Shown here piece after piece: positions 39,891 to 51,312 of a DNA stretch of 64,000 nucleotides. The stretch's first letter is position 1. Every line of letters starts with the position of its first letter. Made by a program: the position numbers and the translations under genes. The notes under the pieces were generated by a model that ran no database searches, was not told where the DNA came from, and worked only from the letters and a program-made list of their open reading frames with translations. Source of the DNA: Cercis canadensis (lineage: Eukaryota; Streptophyta; Magnoliopsida; Fabales; Fabaceae); NCBI GenBank assembly GCA_003255065.1, contig QAOA01006587.1, positions 62,001 to 126,000 of the forward strand. Reading direction: 5' to 3'.

Positions 39891-42090
39891 AGATAATGAA
39901 CACTTTGTGCCACTATAATATTTATTTAATAACGATTAAAAAAAATTAGATAAATTTATAATTTTTCACCCTAAACTTTTAAATAACAAAAAAGAAATCT
40001 TCCCATTTGAAAAGAAATTACTTGTGTAATTATGTCTTTATTTATTGTCTTGATTTCGTTGAAAGATTATACCAAAGAATTTCAAAAAAATTCACTAAAT
40101 CTAAGGTAAATAAGCCAACTCAAAGGAATTACCAAAGCATTGTGCATGGCTTCATATCTCTGACCACGCAATAAAAGAATTACAAGTCCCTACGCAATAG
40201 TCTCTTTTCATTCTTAATGTGAATTGGATGATTTGGTTGCTAATAGCCTAATAGGGCCATTGTCAACCAGTTAACAAATTGGACATTGAATTCTTCTTAA
40301 CAAACTCTAATTTTATTTATATAATGAATTTAATTATTTTTTTTTTCTGTGATCCTTGTAATTATATTACTATTTACACATAAATTATTCACAATCATTG
40401 CAGTGGGCCTCTTGTGTTCCATTGTGCTGTGCAACATATTCACAAGATAATATTCTACAAAATAATTTTAAAAAGGTACCAATATTGTTACCCATATTTA
40501 TAAAGTGGGTGGGCCAATCATAGAACTAATGGGTCCCTCCTCTTTATTTTTGGTGATAAGACTTTCATTTAGATGGATAATGGATTTCCTTCCTAAATAA
40601 AGCAAAAAAAAAAAAAAAAAAANNNNNNNNNNAAACTGAAATAATTATAAAAGCTAGAAAATAATAATAATACCCTTATGAAAGCAACAACCCACCTACT
40701 CTCCTTTTCATCATTTTTTTTTTTTTTTCCTTCCTTCCCATAGGAGATTGCTTGTGATGTTCATATTTGATTTTCACCGAGCTTGCCTAGTCCACACGAA
40801 AGCTAGAGTACTCAAAAATTGAAATGAATTATGTTTTATATACATCAAATTATGTATTTGTTCTATATTAGCATAACATGTATAATTAGATTTATTTTAA
40901 TTTTAATTTTTNTAATTATAATTTTAAATTCAAACACAAAATCTATAAATTTTAATATTTAAAATTATTTGATACACACACTTTTTATATCTCTGCCCAC
41001 TTAAATGTGCAAGCATATTTTCTCAAATGAAACTTACCCTATTCTAGCCAAAAAATAAATAAAATGAAATTACCCTAAGATAATTTAATTAAGTGAACTT
41101 TTTAGGATCTGGCACAAATGCTGAGGGATGTACCCAATCGAGAGAGCGCGAGTGCCGGGTTCAGGAAAAAGTCCATACACCTTATCCAACGGTGATTTGA
41201 CATGTCTTTTTCGCAGGGTTTTCTTTATCGCAACTGCTATATTATCCACTCTGACGTGTACCTATCATTATGCGACATGTGGTCCTATTCGGTGACTTTT
41301 TTCTTTACCTTTCCCCTTTATGTTCCTTTTTATGCTCTATACTCTATATTTTCTTTTGATAAATATCAGACTGTTAGTAGTTAATCAACAATAAAATGTA
41401 GATTTAAAGAAATAAAGGACTTTCTATGAAAATAAAAAAATAAAGGAATTTCTTCTAATAGGATCTGCTGTTTTCTGAATTAGGCTAATTCAAAGGGTTT
41501 ATTTGAAATATTAAGTTAGATCTCAACTTGGTCTTATTGGTATAAGAAGTTTGTGAATTGACGAAAATATTCGCTAGTGTGGGAATGACTTTTTTGGTCA
41601 TACAATAAATGACTCTTACAAGGTCAAATTTGTGATATTTATTTAGGGTTTATCAGTTGCGTGCAAATAATGATTTATCCAAAGTATATTTAGAAGAAAT
41701 TAAAGTGGAGAAGAAACGATGAAAATGATTTTATTTTTCTTAAAGGTAATTGTTAGGAAGAAGTCACTATATATTTTTAGTCCAAATATAGAAAGTGTGC
41801 CTCCTAATTTTAAATATTATCTTGCCTTCTCCTAAATCCACATATAAATACTGTAAGAATTCTTCCTAAGTGATGTATCTTTCTTAGGTACCAAAGATAG
41901 GAATGGAGGAAATGAGACAAAATGGGGAAACACTGACTTCATCACAATTCAAGGAGAGGAGAAAATTGAGAAAGAAAGATTGATTCCACTGAGTTAACTC
42001 AAAATACTTGAGCAATATTTGACATGATGGAATATCTTATTTATAATTTTGTACTATGTAGGTTTGTAAAATTGAAGGGGCTAATTATTA
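39891..42090. other. Gene-free intergenic DNA with an N gap
   Basis: Ns at 40623-40632 interrupt an A-run, and a single N lies at 40912. Nothing coding recognised. Confidence 0.5.
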
Positions 42091-42361
42091 GTTTACTTTG
42101 AGGAAGAGATTTAGTTCAATAGAGCGTGTTCTCAGTTATAAAGTTAGTTTCTTTATCCCTTTTTTCAATTTGAATTCCCTTAATTACAAATACAATTGCT
42201 ATTAACCTGCAAGTTAAACGAAAAAAAATTAGGTTATTTTGAGAAAGAACTCTAGTTTAGTGGAGCATGCTCTCACTCATAAGGCTGGTTTTTTCATTCT
42301 CTTTCTTAGTTCAATTTTCTTCCATTGCAAATACCGTCGCTATTAATCTACATTTTAAACA
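42091..42361. repeat. Diverged tandem duplication, period about 140 bp
   Basis: Copy 1 (42091-42220) and copy 2 (42231-42361) share the order TTTAGTTCAATAGAGCGTG / TAGTTTAGTGGAGCATG, TCTCA(G/C)T(T/C)ATAA, AATAC.. and GCTATTAA. The shared 5' part looks like a pol III A box (TAGTTTAGTGGAG), so these may be two tRNA-derived SINE-like units in tandem. They are too diverged to be an assembly scar. Confidence 0.6.
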
Positions 42362-43539
42362 AAATTATTAAGTTACTTTCAACCCATCTTTGAACTTTTA
42401 GAATATTTTTCCACACGTCTAACACTTCACATATAATCATGACATTTTTATGTGCTCATGGAAAATAACAAAATTTGAGAGAAATTGAGGAAGAACACAT
42501 TCAATCACTTTCATTATTGTCACTCCTCTATCTAAAATATATTTTTAATTCTCCACAAAGTGCCTTCTTACTCTAATTCTCCTCCATCTTTCAAGCACTT
42601 GATAGTTAAAGTTTAATTTGTTGGCAAATCACCTTCTAGCAATTTGTACATAATCAAAAGGTAAAGACTTTATTGAAAGTCACCTCTTAACGCGTTTGCC
42701 TGTTATTTATGGTAAATACTTGCACATCAATTCATAGTCTTGACAAGGGCATCTTAAATTGAAAATTGATACTAGATACATGGTAAACAGATTAATTATT
42801 ATTATTATTTTTTCAATTAAATAAGTATCCTCAACCAATAATGATCATAGTCATGTTTAAACTTGCTTAGCCTTTTCTATTTAGCTATATCATATTTTGC
42901 TTGGATTGTTTATTCAAGATTAGATTGAGATAATTGAATTAAGTATGCAGCAATCAAATCAAAAAATTAATTTTATAGAACATTGATGAGTGATGTTAAG
43001 AATTGAAAATTGTAATTAATTTAGGGAGACAAATTTAACACCATCCAATACATAAGGTTATCTTGTTTGTGGGTGTTATGTAATATTGTCTATGAAACAC
43101 ATTCAATCATAGAATCCTACATAGTTTACTAAATTTCCAATTTCTCTAGATGAAAATAATATCATATTGGTCTCAATCAAATTAAAAAAAATTGACATTT
43201 AATGACCCCACACGGACAAAATGTTTAATCAAATGTCTAATAAATATACAAATTTTCGTGGATACTATCATTTTGGGGCTTGGGGGGTCAATAATTGCAT
43301 TTTGGGTCCACTTTTTTTTGGAGAATTTGGGCCACAGCCCGTTCAAGATGCAACCCATTGACTAATTAATGCCATTGGGAATCCGGGACTGACTCCTTTA
43401 GTCATAATGTGACAAAAATTAATGACAAATGAAGAAATAGACTGCTATTTTCTTTGATGTAGATTATTAAGAACAATTAAATTAATATTTTATGAAGGAC
43501 AATTAAATTAATGTGACCTTAAATGTAGAATAATGGTAA
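42362..43539. other. Gene-free AT-rich intergenic DNA
   Basis: No coding region or recognised repeat. Confidence 0.5.
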
Positions 43540-43690
43540 CTAGTTACAAAACCGTGTATCGCACGAGTAGTTAAAACAAAAAGGAGAGAAGATCTGTGAA
43601 AAGAGAGTAAGAGAAGATAATGAGCAAGTATATTGACTTTAAATTGTCATACTCGCAAGAAAAAATAATTTTTTATTAATTTAACATAGA
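43540..43690 (-). mobile_element. Short repeat element ending in ACTAG|T, copy 2 (possible Helitron end)
   Basis: Read on the minus strand, this resembles 24040-24201 and ends in the same way (CGTGCGATACACGG..TAACTAG followed by T). See that entry for shared blocks and limits. Confidence 0.4.
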
Positions 43691-44027
43691 AAATTTCTTT
43701 TGTTTTTTCATAAAATGTTTTATTTTAATTTTTGGGGACACGAAATCCCTACTAGAAATGGCAAAAACAGCAGTTTTATGCGGAAAACCACCACTAGAAA
43801 ACATCAAAACCTATAAGCCAGTGAAATTGCATTTGGTTAAATGTTGCTTTCTGAATTGATGCATTGAATGAGAGAAAAGAAAGGAAATGAGATGTTATTT
43901 TCATGTAATTAATAATTAGAAGAAATGGTGAAGTAGCTCTTTGAATTTACAGATATTACTTTTTATTGTTACCCTCTGAAAAAAATTAAATGCATGCTTT
44001 ATATCTTTCTGGCATTGAGTCATTATT

Positions 44028-44228
44028 TTTTTTTGCTTAGGTCAGAAACTAAGCAGTGCTGAAACTGTAACAAGACCTATTAATGAAGAAAACTTACGGA
44101 TCAAATGAAGAAAATAGCAAAGAATTCNTTTTTTTGCTTAGGTCAGAAACTAAGCAGTGCTGAAACTGTAACAAGACCTATTAATGAAGAAAACTTACGG
44201 ATCAAATGAAGAAAATAGCAAAGAATTC
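44028..44228. repeat. Direct duplication around a single N (assembly scar)
   Basis: Bases 44028-44127 and 44129-44228 are 100-bp copies with no difference I could see, separated by one N at 44128. Confidence 0.88.
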
Positions 44229-46600
44229 AATAACCTACTCAATAGAGGACAGCTCGCATCTCACTACTTTGGGGGGCATAATATTAAAAGGAATCAGAAA
44301 GAACAAGAAAATTAAAGAAATTGGCCTTAGATCATGAGCTTCTGCATATTAATGGCTTCTCTTTTAAGTTCTTCTGCTCTAGCTGAAGGAATCCTAGACA
44401 CCAATAAATGAAATTTGCAGAAAACCCAGAGAGAAAGTATCCTTTATTGATATCAATTTTCATACTTGTAACAAAATTTATATGGGACAATTATTAAGAA
44501 GGACCCAGATGAGATGTTATTTGCATAGAAGGATCCTGTTGGCCAATCAGTTCAAATGGTCCTTACATACTAACCATTCTTAAAACTAAATAATAACCAA
44601 TTGAGTTTGGTTATTAGGTCCTTTTTTGCGAATATTCTTATATTTGAGTGCCTATAGTTAATTCTCCCAATTTATGTTCATGTACAAAATAACATAATGT
44701 GCTAAGCAAAAGGAAAGGAGATTAGGAGATCAAACCCATATATCTATGATATCAATGAAATCGAATTCGTAAGATTCTAAGCCAAGAAAAATATCTTCGT
44801 TAGACTCTTAGGTTATTGGCTTGTTCGAGATCTGCTGCTGTGTTAGTGCTTCCATTATGGGTTGTTTTGCGCTGCTTTTAACCTGTTTGCCATAATGTAT
44901 AATGAAAATGACCATTACCTTGTTCTAGAAAGTGCTTAGACAGCATAAGGTGAGTATTATCACTTTCTGAGTTTGGGTCTATTGCCTTTTTATTGTTCAA
45001 TTCCTTCTGGGGTCATGAAGAATCTAGTTTCTGCTACTGGGAATATGCCAAAGCAGCAATCATGTCATCGACACAGACCTCAAATTCCTCAGCAGCTACA
45101 ACTTCTATTTTGTTATGTGTCACCTTTTCGAGTACTCTCAGTGCTTCTAAGATTTGATATGATCATCACAAACAAGAAAGGTTATTAAACTGTCCCACAC
45201 ACAAAGAATTAAAGTTAATTATCTAATCCTACAATCAGCTAAGCTTCTTCTTTTTTGTAACGATGTGGATTTCATACTCTGTTGGCCACTCACTTTCAAT
45301 CAAAAAAAAAAAAAAGAGCGAAAAAAACAGAAAGCATTAGTGGGAAGTATCACTGTGGTTTCTGTAAGTAAACTGAGTCATTGTACATGGAGTGCTGTAT
45401 TTTGACTAAGGAAATATATATGGTTATGGCAGTTCTTAACTGATGTTAATGTGTAATTAGGACACTAATCGCTATCTGATTAGTTTATTTTGTTGAGGAT
45501 AGTTAAGCTAATTATACAAAATTGGACTCACCTTGCACAAGCTTCTGGATGGGTTGAATTCCTTAGGAAGATGCAATTCGAAGCCTTGAAAATCAACGTT
45601 ATTATTTATTTTGATTGAAAGTGATATGCAAAGTTAGTGGGTTCAATCCTTAAATAATGCCCTAGGGGTTAGCTTGAGATTATAAAGTAAATTATTTCTT
45701 CTTCCTCCGCATGGGTTTATGGTAGGACCTCCTTTTCATCTTTATTCACTATCATAGAAGCTCCACGGTCTTTTCAATTTCTCAAGCATTGTTTTTGTGT
45801 GGTAGCAATGGAATATTCTAGTGTAAAAGCTATAAATCTTAGGTTGTATAGGCAAGGGACAAGCTTGATCAACAACTGTGGTTGCATAGTGAAAAATGAT
45901 ATATGGAATTGAGAAATGATTTTTGGTTTCTATACGCTGTTTAATTAGTGTCACACATTCTATATATTTTTCTCAAGTTATGTTTATTTATTTAAAACCT
46001 ATCTAAGTTGTGAGCAAAACTAAATTTCATAAAATCAATTCCTATAATTAAAAGTTGAGGAGTTTATTTATGAAAATCCTCAAATTTTGAGTAGGGTTCT
46101 ATATATTTTTTCCCAAGTTACTCTATATAATTTATGAGTTATCTGTGAGCTAAATTCATGCATGAAAAATTTAGCAAAAATGTTAAATTTGAGTTATTCA
46201 ATATAATAATTAAAAAAGATCAGAGTGCAATTTTTTTTTTTACAACTCTCCTCTCACTTATATCTCAGATAAGAAATTAGGTACTCTTTTACAACTTAAA
46301 AATTCTATGATAAAAAAATCCTTACAAAAATACCCTCTCATCATACAAAAGAATATTATATATAAGTTAAGGACAAGGGAGATGTGCATTGAATTTGATA
46401 TTAAGCTTATAGTTGTGAATTATTAACAGGTAATGCTACAAGATTAGTCAGGGTCCAGTCCAGTGTACATATATAAATTAGTATAGATAGAATAAAGGCA
46501 CTAAATATATTATTGGCCCATATACCAGGTAATAGAGGAGAATAGTATTAGACTATTAGCATAAATATTGCACAACATAGCCATAATGTAGCCTATCATA
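44229..46600. other. Intergenic DNA, no supported gene
   Basis: A less AT-rich patch at 44950-45170 is open on + for about 70 codons (from ATG 44973), but it resembles no family I know and lacks splice sites leading to further exons. Otherwise AT-rich non-coding DNA. Confidence 0.45.
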
Positions 46601-46930
46601 ATTGACCTTGCCAACGTGGGTTAGTTTAATTGGTCAAAGGGATCTAGCTTAAGGTTCAGCATCTTTTAGGTGCTGAGTTCGACCAAAAATCTCGCTTGGT
46701 GAGGAATCCTCATCATGGAGATCCCCTGGCGCCTTTGTGCTAGTTGAGTAACATTCTCTATAGGCCAAAAAAGTGCCTTGGAGATAATCTTTTGGGTGGG
46801 CTTCTGTCTGTCCCCTCGTGGGATCTCAAGTATGCCACTGGTGCCCTGCTCGGTAGTATTGAAGTAACCTATTTTTACTACCATTTTTCTTAGTAAATAA
46901 TTGGCCCTTTCATCATAATTTCTACTCATA
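46601..46930 (+). repeat. SINE-like or retroposed repeat
   Basis: A GC-richer stretch beginning GGGTTAGTTTAATTGG (like a pol III A box) with GAGTTCGACC (like a B box) about 55 bases later. It is followed by low-complexity gene-like text that is open on the minus strand only by chance. It is not a foldable tRNA. Confidence 0.4.
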
Positions 46931-48491
46931 AATATAAGTGGTTACCAAAATAGTCATCCTTCCTTAATTTTCTGGGTTAATCACTAATAGAGTTAGTTGC
47001 TGAATGAACATGGCTCCTAAGAAATTATGGAAAAGAACATAAATTATGAAGTATATATGTATAGTTTCATGTTCTTGGAAAACCAGACAATATATAGAGT
47101 AATGTTATTTGCGCATTACTTTTCTTGTTCAGCTGGTCTCACTTACAATTTTCAATTAAACTTAGATGCAATATAACACTAATGTGCACTGTGATGAAAA
47201 ATGAAAACCGAAGTAGCATTATTCTAAACATTATCCAGCTATTTAATCAGATAGACTCATTAGTAAAGAACCAAAAGCAAAGTATCCAAAACCAGCCATC
47301 ATTGTCTGCTTTATGTGATCCACATTACACCTAAAAGTATCTAAGAACAAGGGCTGTTGATACCAACCCTTGAATAATAGGTATTATAAGAATATAAACA
47401 ACATTAAACAGAGTATGTCAGAATGAAATATTAAAAGAAACTTAAGCATAGGTTTGGTGGAAAACCTAGCAGTAAATTTAGTATATTAAGTGATGTAACT
47501 TGTATTAAATTCTTTTGCAATGTCCATTGCGTTATTTCTCCAAGAATTTTTTTGACGTATTGTATGTGTTTGTAGCATTTATCTAATAGTTCCTTTACAG
47601 CAATATCTTCCTTTGGAGTGTTTAATGGGCCTCTGCTCCTGATTAAAACGGCAAATAATTGCTATGTAAGGAGCCAAATTGAAGCCAACAAGTGAACAAA
47701 ATAAAAAATCTAGTTATCTATGACAAAATAGCGAAGCAAAACCTTAAATGGAGTCCCTGATAGGTTGAACCACTTGCTTGTCCTTCACCCTTTGTAATCA
47801 TTATTGGCTGCAGTTAAGATATTTTCCTTTCTTCTGTCTGTTCCTACATGAAAAACTACGTACTATGATTAAATAATCACTATAAAATCCCTAACTCAGC
47901 TCTATTAAGCCCCATATTAACGTGAGGTCGCACAAGCATAGTGACACTTACTTGGATACCACGTCACGACGGAGCCCATAACCCTAGCAGTGTACTATTT
48001 AAGGTTTTTTAACCTCTGCTGCAGAGGCAAGACAGACATGCATAGCCAAAGCATCAGCTAAGTACGCGCACAACCATTTCCATACTACACACTGCAGATC
48101 CAAACTGTGTCTATACTCTATACTTGTATTGCATACCTTGCAATTTTTCTTATTCATTTTAGTATTTTTCTTTATGCCCAAAATTTGAACCCCAAAACAC
48201 TGTCTAACTCAGTATCAAATAGTCTTTGTTTTACTCTCTATCTCATCCTACTTTTCAAATGATAAGATCTCTCAACTATCTGTATTATTTCTTATGCATT
48301 ATTGAACACCAGTGTCGTGACTTAAAAGTGGTGAATAGCATAGATACAGTTTGGTTATGGGGCCACAGCTTAAAGGCTCACCAGCATGATTAATGATTTG
48401 TCTATCTTAATTTACTATATGCACAAAGTTGCAAAATTGCGTAACTATAGTTTAATACATGTTATGAGAAATCCTACTTACTCACTACTTA
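46931..48491. other. Gene-free intergenic DNA
   Basis: No coding region, RNA gene or element recognised. Confidence 0.5.
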
Positions 48492-49144
48492 GGATAACTA
48501 TTAATATTATGTATAATAGCTAACTGTTGTACATTTAACATTATTTCCTGTACATTATCAGAATGCCAATTAATGTTGGGGTACCCGATTTATGAAATGT
48601 CAGTGGAATTTGTGGAATAAGAGTCCAAGTTCATCAAGTGGAGATATTTTTTGGTTTTTGGTTTTGGTTTCAATTGCAATCACGCAATTGAAGGATAAGG
48701 ACCACTTGATTGATCCCACTTCATAAATGGGGTGATGGGATTAATGTACGAGGAGGGCCCTGTTGTCTGGTAAGCGTGTAATGTTGCCTTTTATCCGCCT
48801 ATCTCGATCATGGTCAANGGATAACTATTAATATTATGTATAATAGCTAACTGTTGTACAATTAACATTATTTCCTGTACATTATCAGAATGCCAATTAA
48901 TGTTGGGGTACCCGATTTATGGAATGTCAGTGGAATTTGTGGAATAAGAGTCCAAGTTCATCAAGTGGAGATATTTTTTGGTTTTTGGTTTTGGTTTCAA
49001 TTGCAATCACGCAATTGAAGGATAAGGACCACTTGATTGATCCCACTTCATAAATGGGGTGATGGGATTAATGTACGAGGAGGGCCCTGTTGTCTGGTAA
49101 GCGTGTAATGTTGCCTTTTATCCGCCTATCTCGATCATGGTCAA
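48492..49144. repeat. Direct duplication around a single N (assembly scar)
   Basis: Bases 48492-48817 and 48819-49144 are 326-bp copies differing at about two bases (TACATTTAAC/TACAATTAAC and TATGAAATG/TATGGAATG), joined by one N at 48818. The small differences suggest two haplotypes rather than one read set. Confidence 0.88.
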
Positions 49145-50426
49145 TGCCTTTGTAAGCAGCAGGTTCTTAATCACAAGCTTTGTCGTTGTCTTTTGTGGTT
49201 TAAAAGTTTTGTAGCAAACAAGGAGGTTCTTCATTGCGTGTGTGCCTGGTTTTCAACATTTTTATCTCCACTTGTACTTCATACCAGTAACCTTTCTAGA
49301 GTTAATTTACCCAGTTATATTTTTTATATTATATAGGAAGTGACATTTTAGGACAGTTAAAATGGGTAGTTTAAACAGTGATAAAGAAACCAAATTAGAA
49401 TTAATACGTATAGAAAATTTATGGTATTTTTTGCAAACATAACGAGTTTTTTACACTGTAGCACGTCAACTTTTGAACATTTTTCAAAGCTTTATGGAAA
49501 AATTCACCTAATAAGCACATAACTCAAGATCTTTCATCAATAAAATTATTTTAATTAATATGAAGTTGCAGCAGGGGAAAACTTCACTCGAGATTTCTTT
49601 TGGGCCATAATTCATTGAGATGATAACATTATAATAACCGCAATCATTTTCTAAAGTAAAATTCTATTCTTAAATTCTTTTTCACACACATTATCAATCC
49701 TCCTGAGTTCTGAATACACATAAGAACATAAAGCAATTTTGTCTTAGAGGCAAGCAACACACTTGAGCATGTGAGACCATAGTGAATCTAATTAAACCCA
49801 CAAAAAAAAATTATAAAATAGCAATAATTTTAATGATGCAAAGGGTAAGACTTATGAGCAAGGGATATAATTGAAGGATTAATTCAGAAAATTATCATGT
49901 ATTGGAGTAATTATATTTAATTGGCTACTAGTACTGAACTACTTATCCATTAAGATTTCATTGGATTTTATATAATTACTAAAAATTCTATTAATTGATG
50001 GATTATATTTGATTAGCTACTAGTACTTATCTATAAAGATTTCATTGGATTTCATTGGCTCCATTATAGGAGACATTGACCTATAAAGATTTCATTGGAT
50101 TTTATTAAAAGAGCCTTCAAATTAAAGAGTAGTTGCAATCATCTTATCCTTTAGATCATTAGAATTTGAATTAAAGAGTATTTAGCATAAATTTATAGGT
50201 CATTAGAATTTGAATTAGCAAACTAATACCTTATCAATGTCTTCTCAAATGTTAGGAACCAAAAATTCTTTAATATTAAAATCAAAGCATGAAGTACACC
50301 AACTTGAGAAAGAAACTGGCTAGGTTGAATAGAATTGAATCTTGAAGGCGAAATGTCGGTGCTAGCATGACTTTGCATTAGGTATATTCTTGAAACGGTG
50401 ATTGCTATCCTATAATCACTAAAAAT
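49145..50426. other. Intergenic DNA with a short degenerate repeat
   Basis: From 49896 to 50105, AAGATTTCATTGGATTT occurs three times (twice with GGCTACTAGTACT or AGCTACTAGTACT upstream), a decayed tandem repeat. The rest is non-coding. Confidence 0.5.
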
Positions 50427-50788
50427 GGGAGGGTAGTACTACCCTCCCATCTAGTTGGGTGGGTTCCACTCAATAAATTTGGTGTTACTGCGAAGATCTC
50501 GAAAAACTAAGTCTTTTAGTATGTGATAGAACACATCATTTATTATAAAATGCAAGAATGTCACAATATAGGAAAAACGTGCCAAATTCTATTTTTTGGC
50601 AAAAGTTAATTTTTTTGTTTGACACGTTTTCCTATATCGTGCAGTTATTGTATTTTATAAGAAATTGTGTGTTATATCACATGTCGTGTGACTTAAGTTT
50701 TTGAAATCTTCACAATAATACCAAATTCAACCTCTAGGTCCTACTGAAAGACCTCTAATAAAGAGTGAGTAGAGCTGCACCCCTCTAA
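50427..50788. mobile_element. Long foldback MITE upstream of LFR
   Basis: The left arm (50476-50587, TTTGGTGTTACTGCGAAGAT to ATAGGAAAAACGTGCCAAA) is an imperfect reverse complement of the right arm (50618-50727, TTTGACACGTTTTCCTAT to AATACCAAATT), with about 30 bases of loop. At its left edge is a perfect 22-bp palindrome (50427-50448, GGGAGGGTAGT and its complement). CTAAAAAT on the left and CTAAAAAG on the right may be an 8-bp target duplication. A transcript through it would form a stem of about 110 bp. Confidence 0.65.
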
Positions 50789-50896
50789 AAAGAAATGTAG
50801 CTTAGCAACAACTTCTTAAAAATCTCATTATGTATTTTTTTCTAGTGATGAGAAACACTCATGTAAAGCCACATGTCTTCGGCTCATATTTGTTAT

Positions 50897-51188
50897 GGGC
50901 TTCTTACATAGAGAAAGGGGTGCTTTAAGCACAATCAGCCCCTAAATATGGGCCTAATTTATTTTTAAAGCCCACCTATCATTCATTTACGGGCTTCTTA
51001 CAGATGTAGCCCAGAAAAGGGTGCTTTAAGCACGATCAGCCCACAAATATAGACCTAATTTATTTTTAAAGCCCACCTATCATTCATTTACGGGCTTCTT
51101 ACAGATAAGGCCCAGAAAGGGGTGCTTTAATCACGATCAGCCCACAAATATAGGCCTAATTTATTTTTAAAGCCCACCTATCATTCAT
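50897..51188 (+). promoter_or_regulatory. Tandem promoter module of LFR, three copies with site II motifs
   Basis: Three head-to-tail units of 94, 101 and about 97 bp begin GGGCTTCTTACA at 50897, 50991 and 51092 and end TATCATTCAT. Each unit contains several AGCCCA/GGGCCT sequences, i.e. TGGGCY site II elements known as TCP-factor sites in promoters of growth and ribosome genes. Each also has a GTGCTTTAAGCAC near-palindrome (GTGCTTTAATCAC in the last). The array ends 125 bases before the LFR start codon, so it must overlap the promoter or leader. No N separates the units and they differ in sequence, so the repeat is genuine. Confidence 0.75.
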
Positions 51189-51312
51189 GTTCTTACGTCG
51201 CAAAAAACCAACAAGGATCTCAGCTCTCCTTCTTGAGAGCTAAATTCGATTTCAGCGTAAACTTCAAAATCGCCATAGCACAAACAACCTCAGCTCAGAG
51301 AGAGAGAGAGAG

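Noticed and set aside
44973..45188. 71-codon plus-strand ORF
   Set aside because: Open and starting with ATG, but no recognisable family, no splice partners and no promoter evidence; left as unassigned.
46601..46690. Possible tRNA gene from A- and B-box-like motifs
   Set aside because: No cloverleaf can be drawn and box spacing is too long; SINE-like at best.
50897..51188. CRISPR-like array
   Set aside because: This is a plant nuclear genome, and the units are near-full-length repeats without the short-repeat/unique-spacer pattern.
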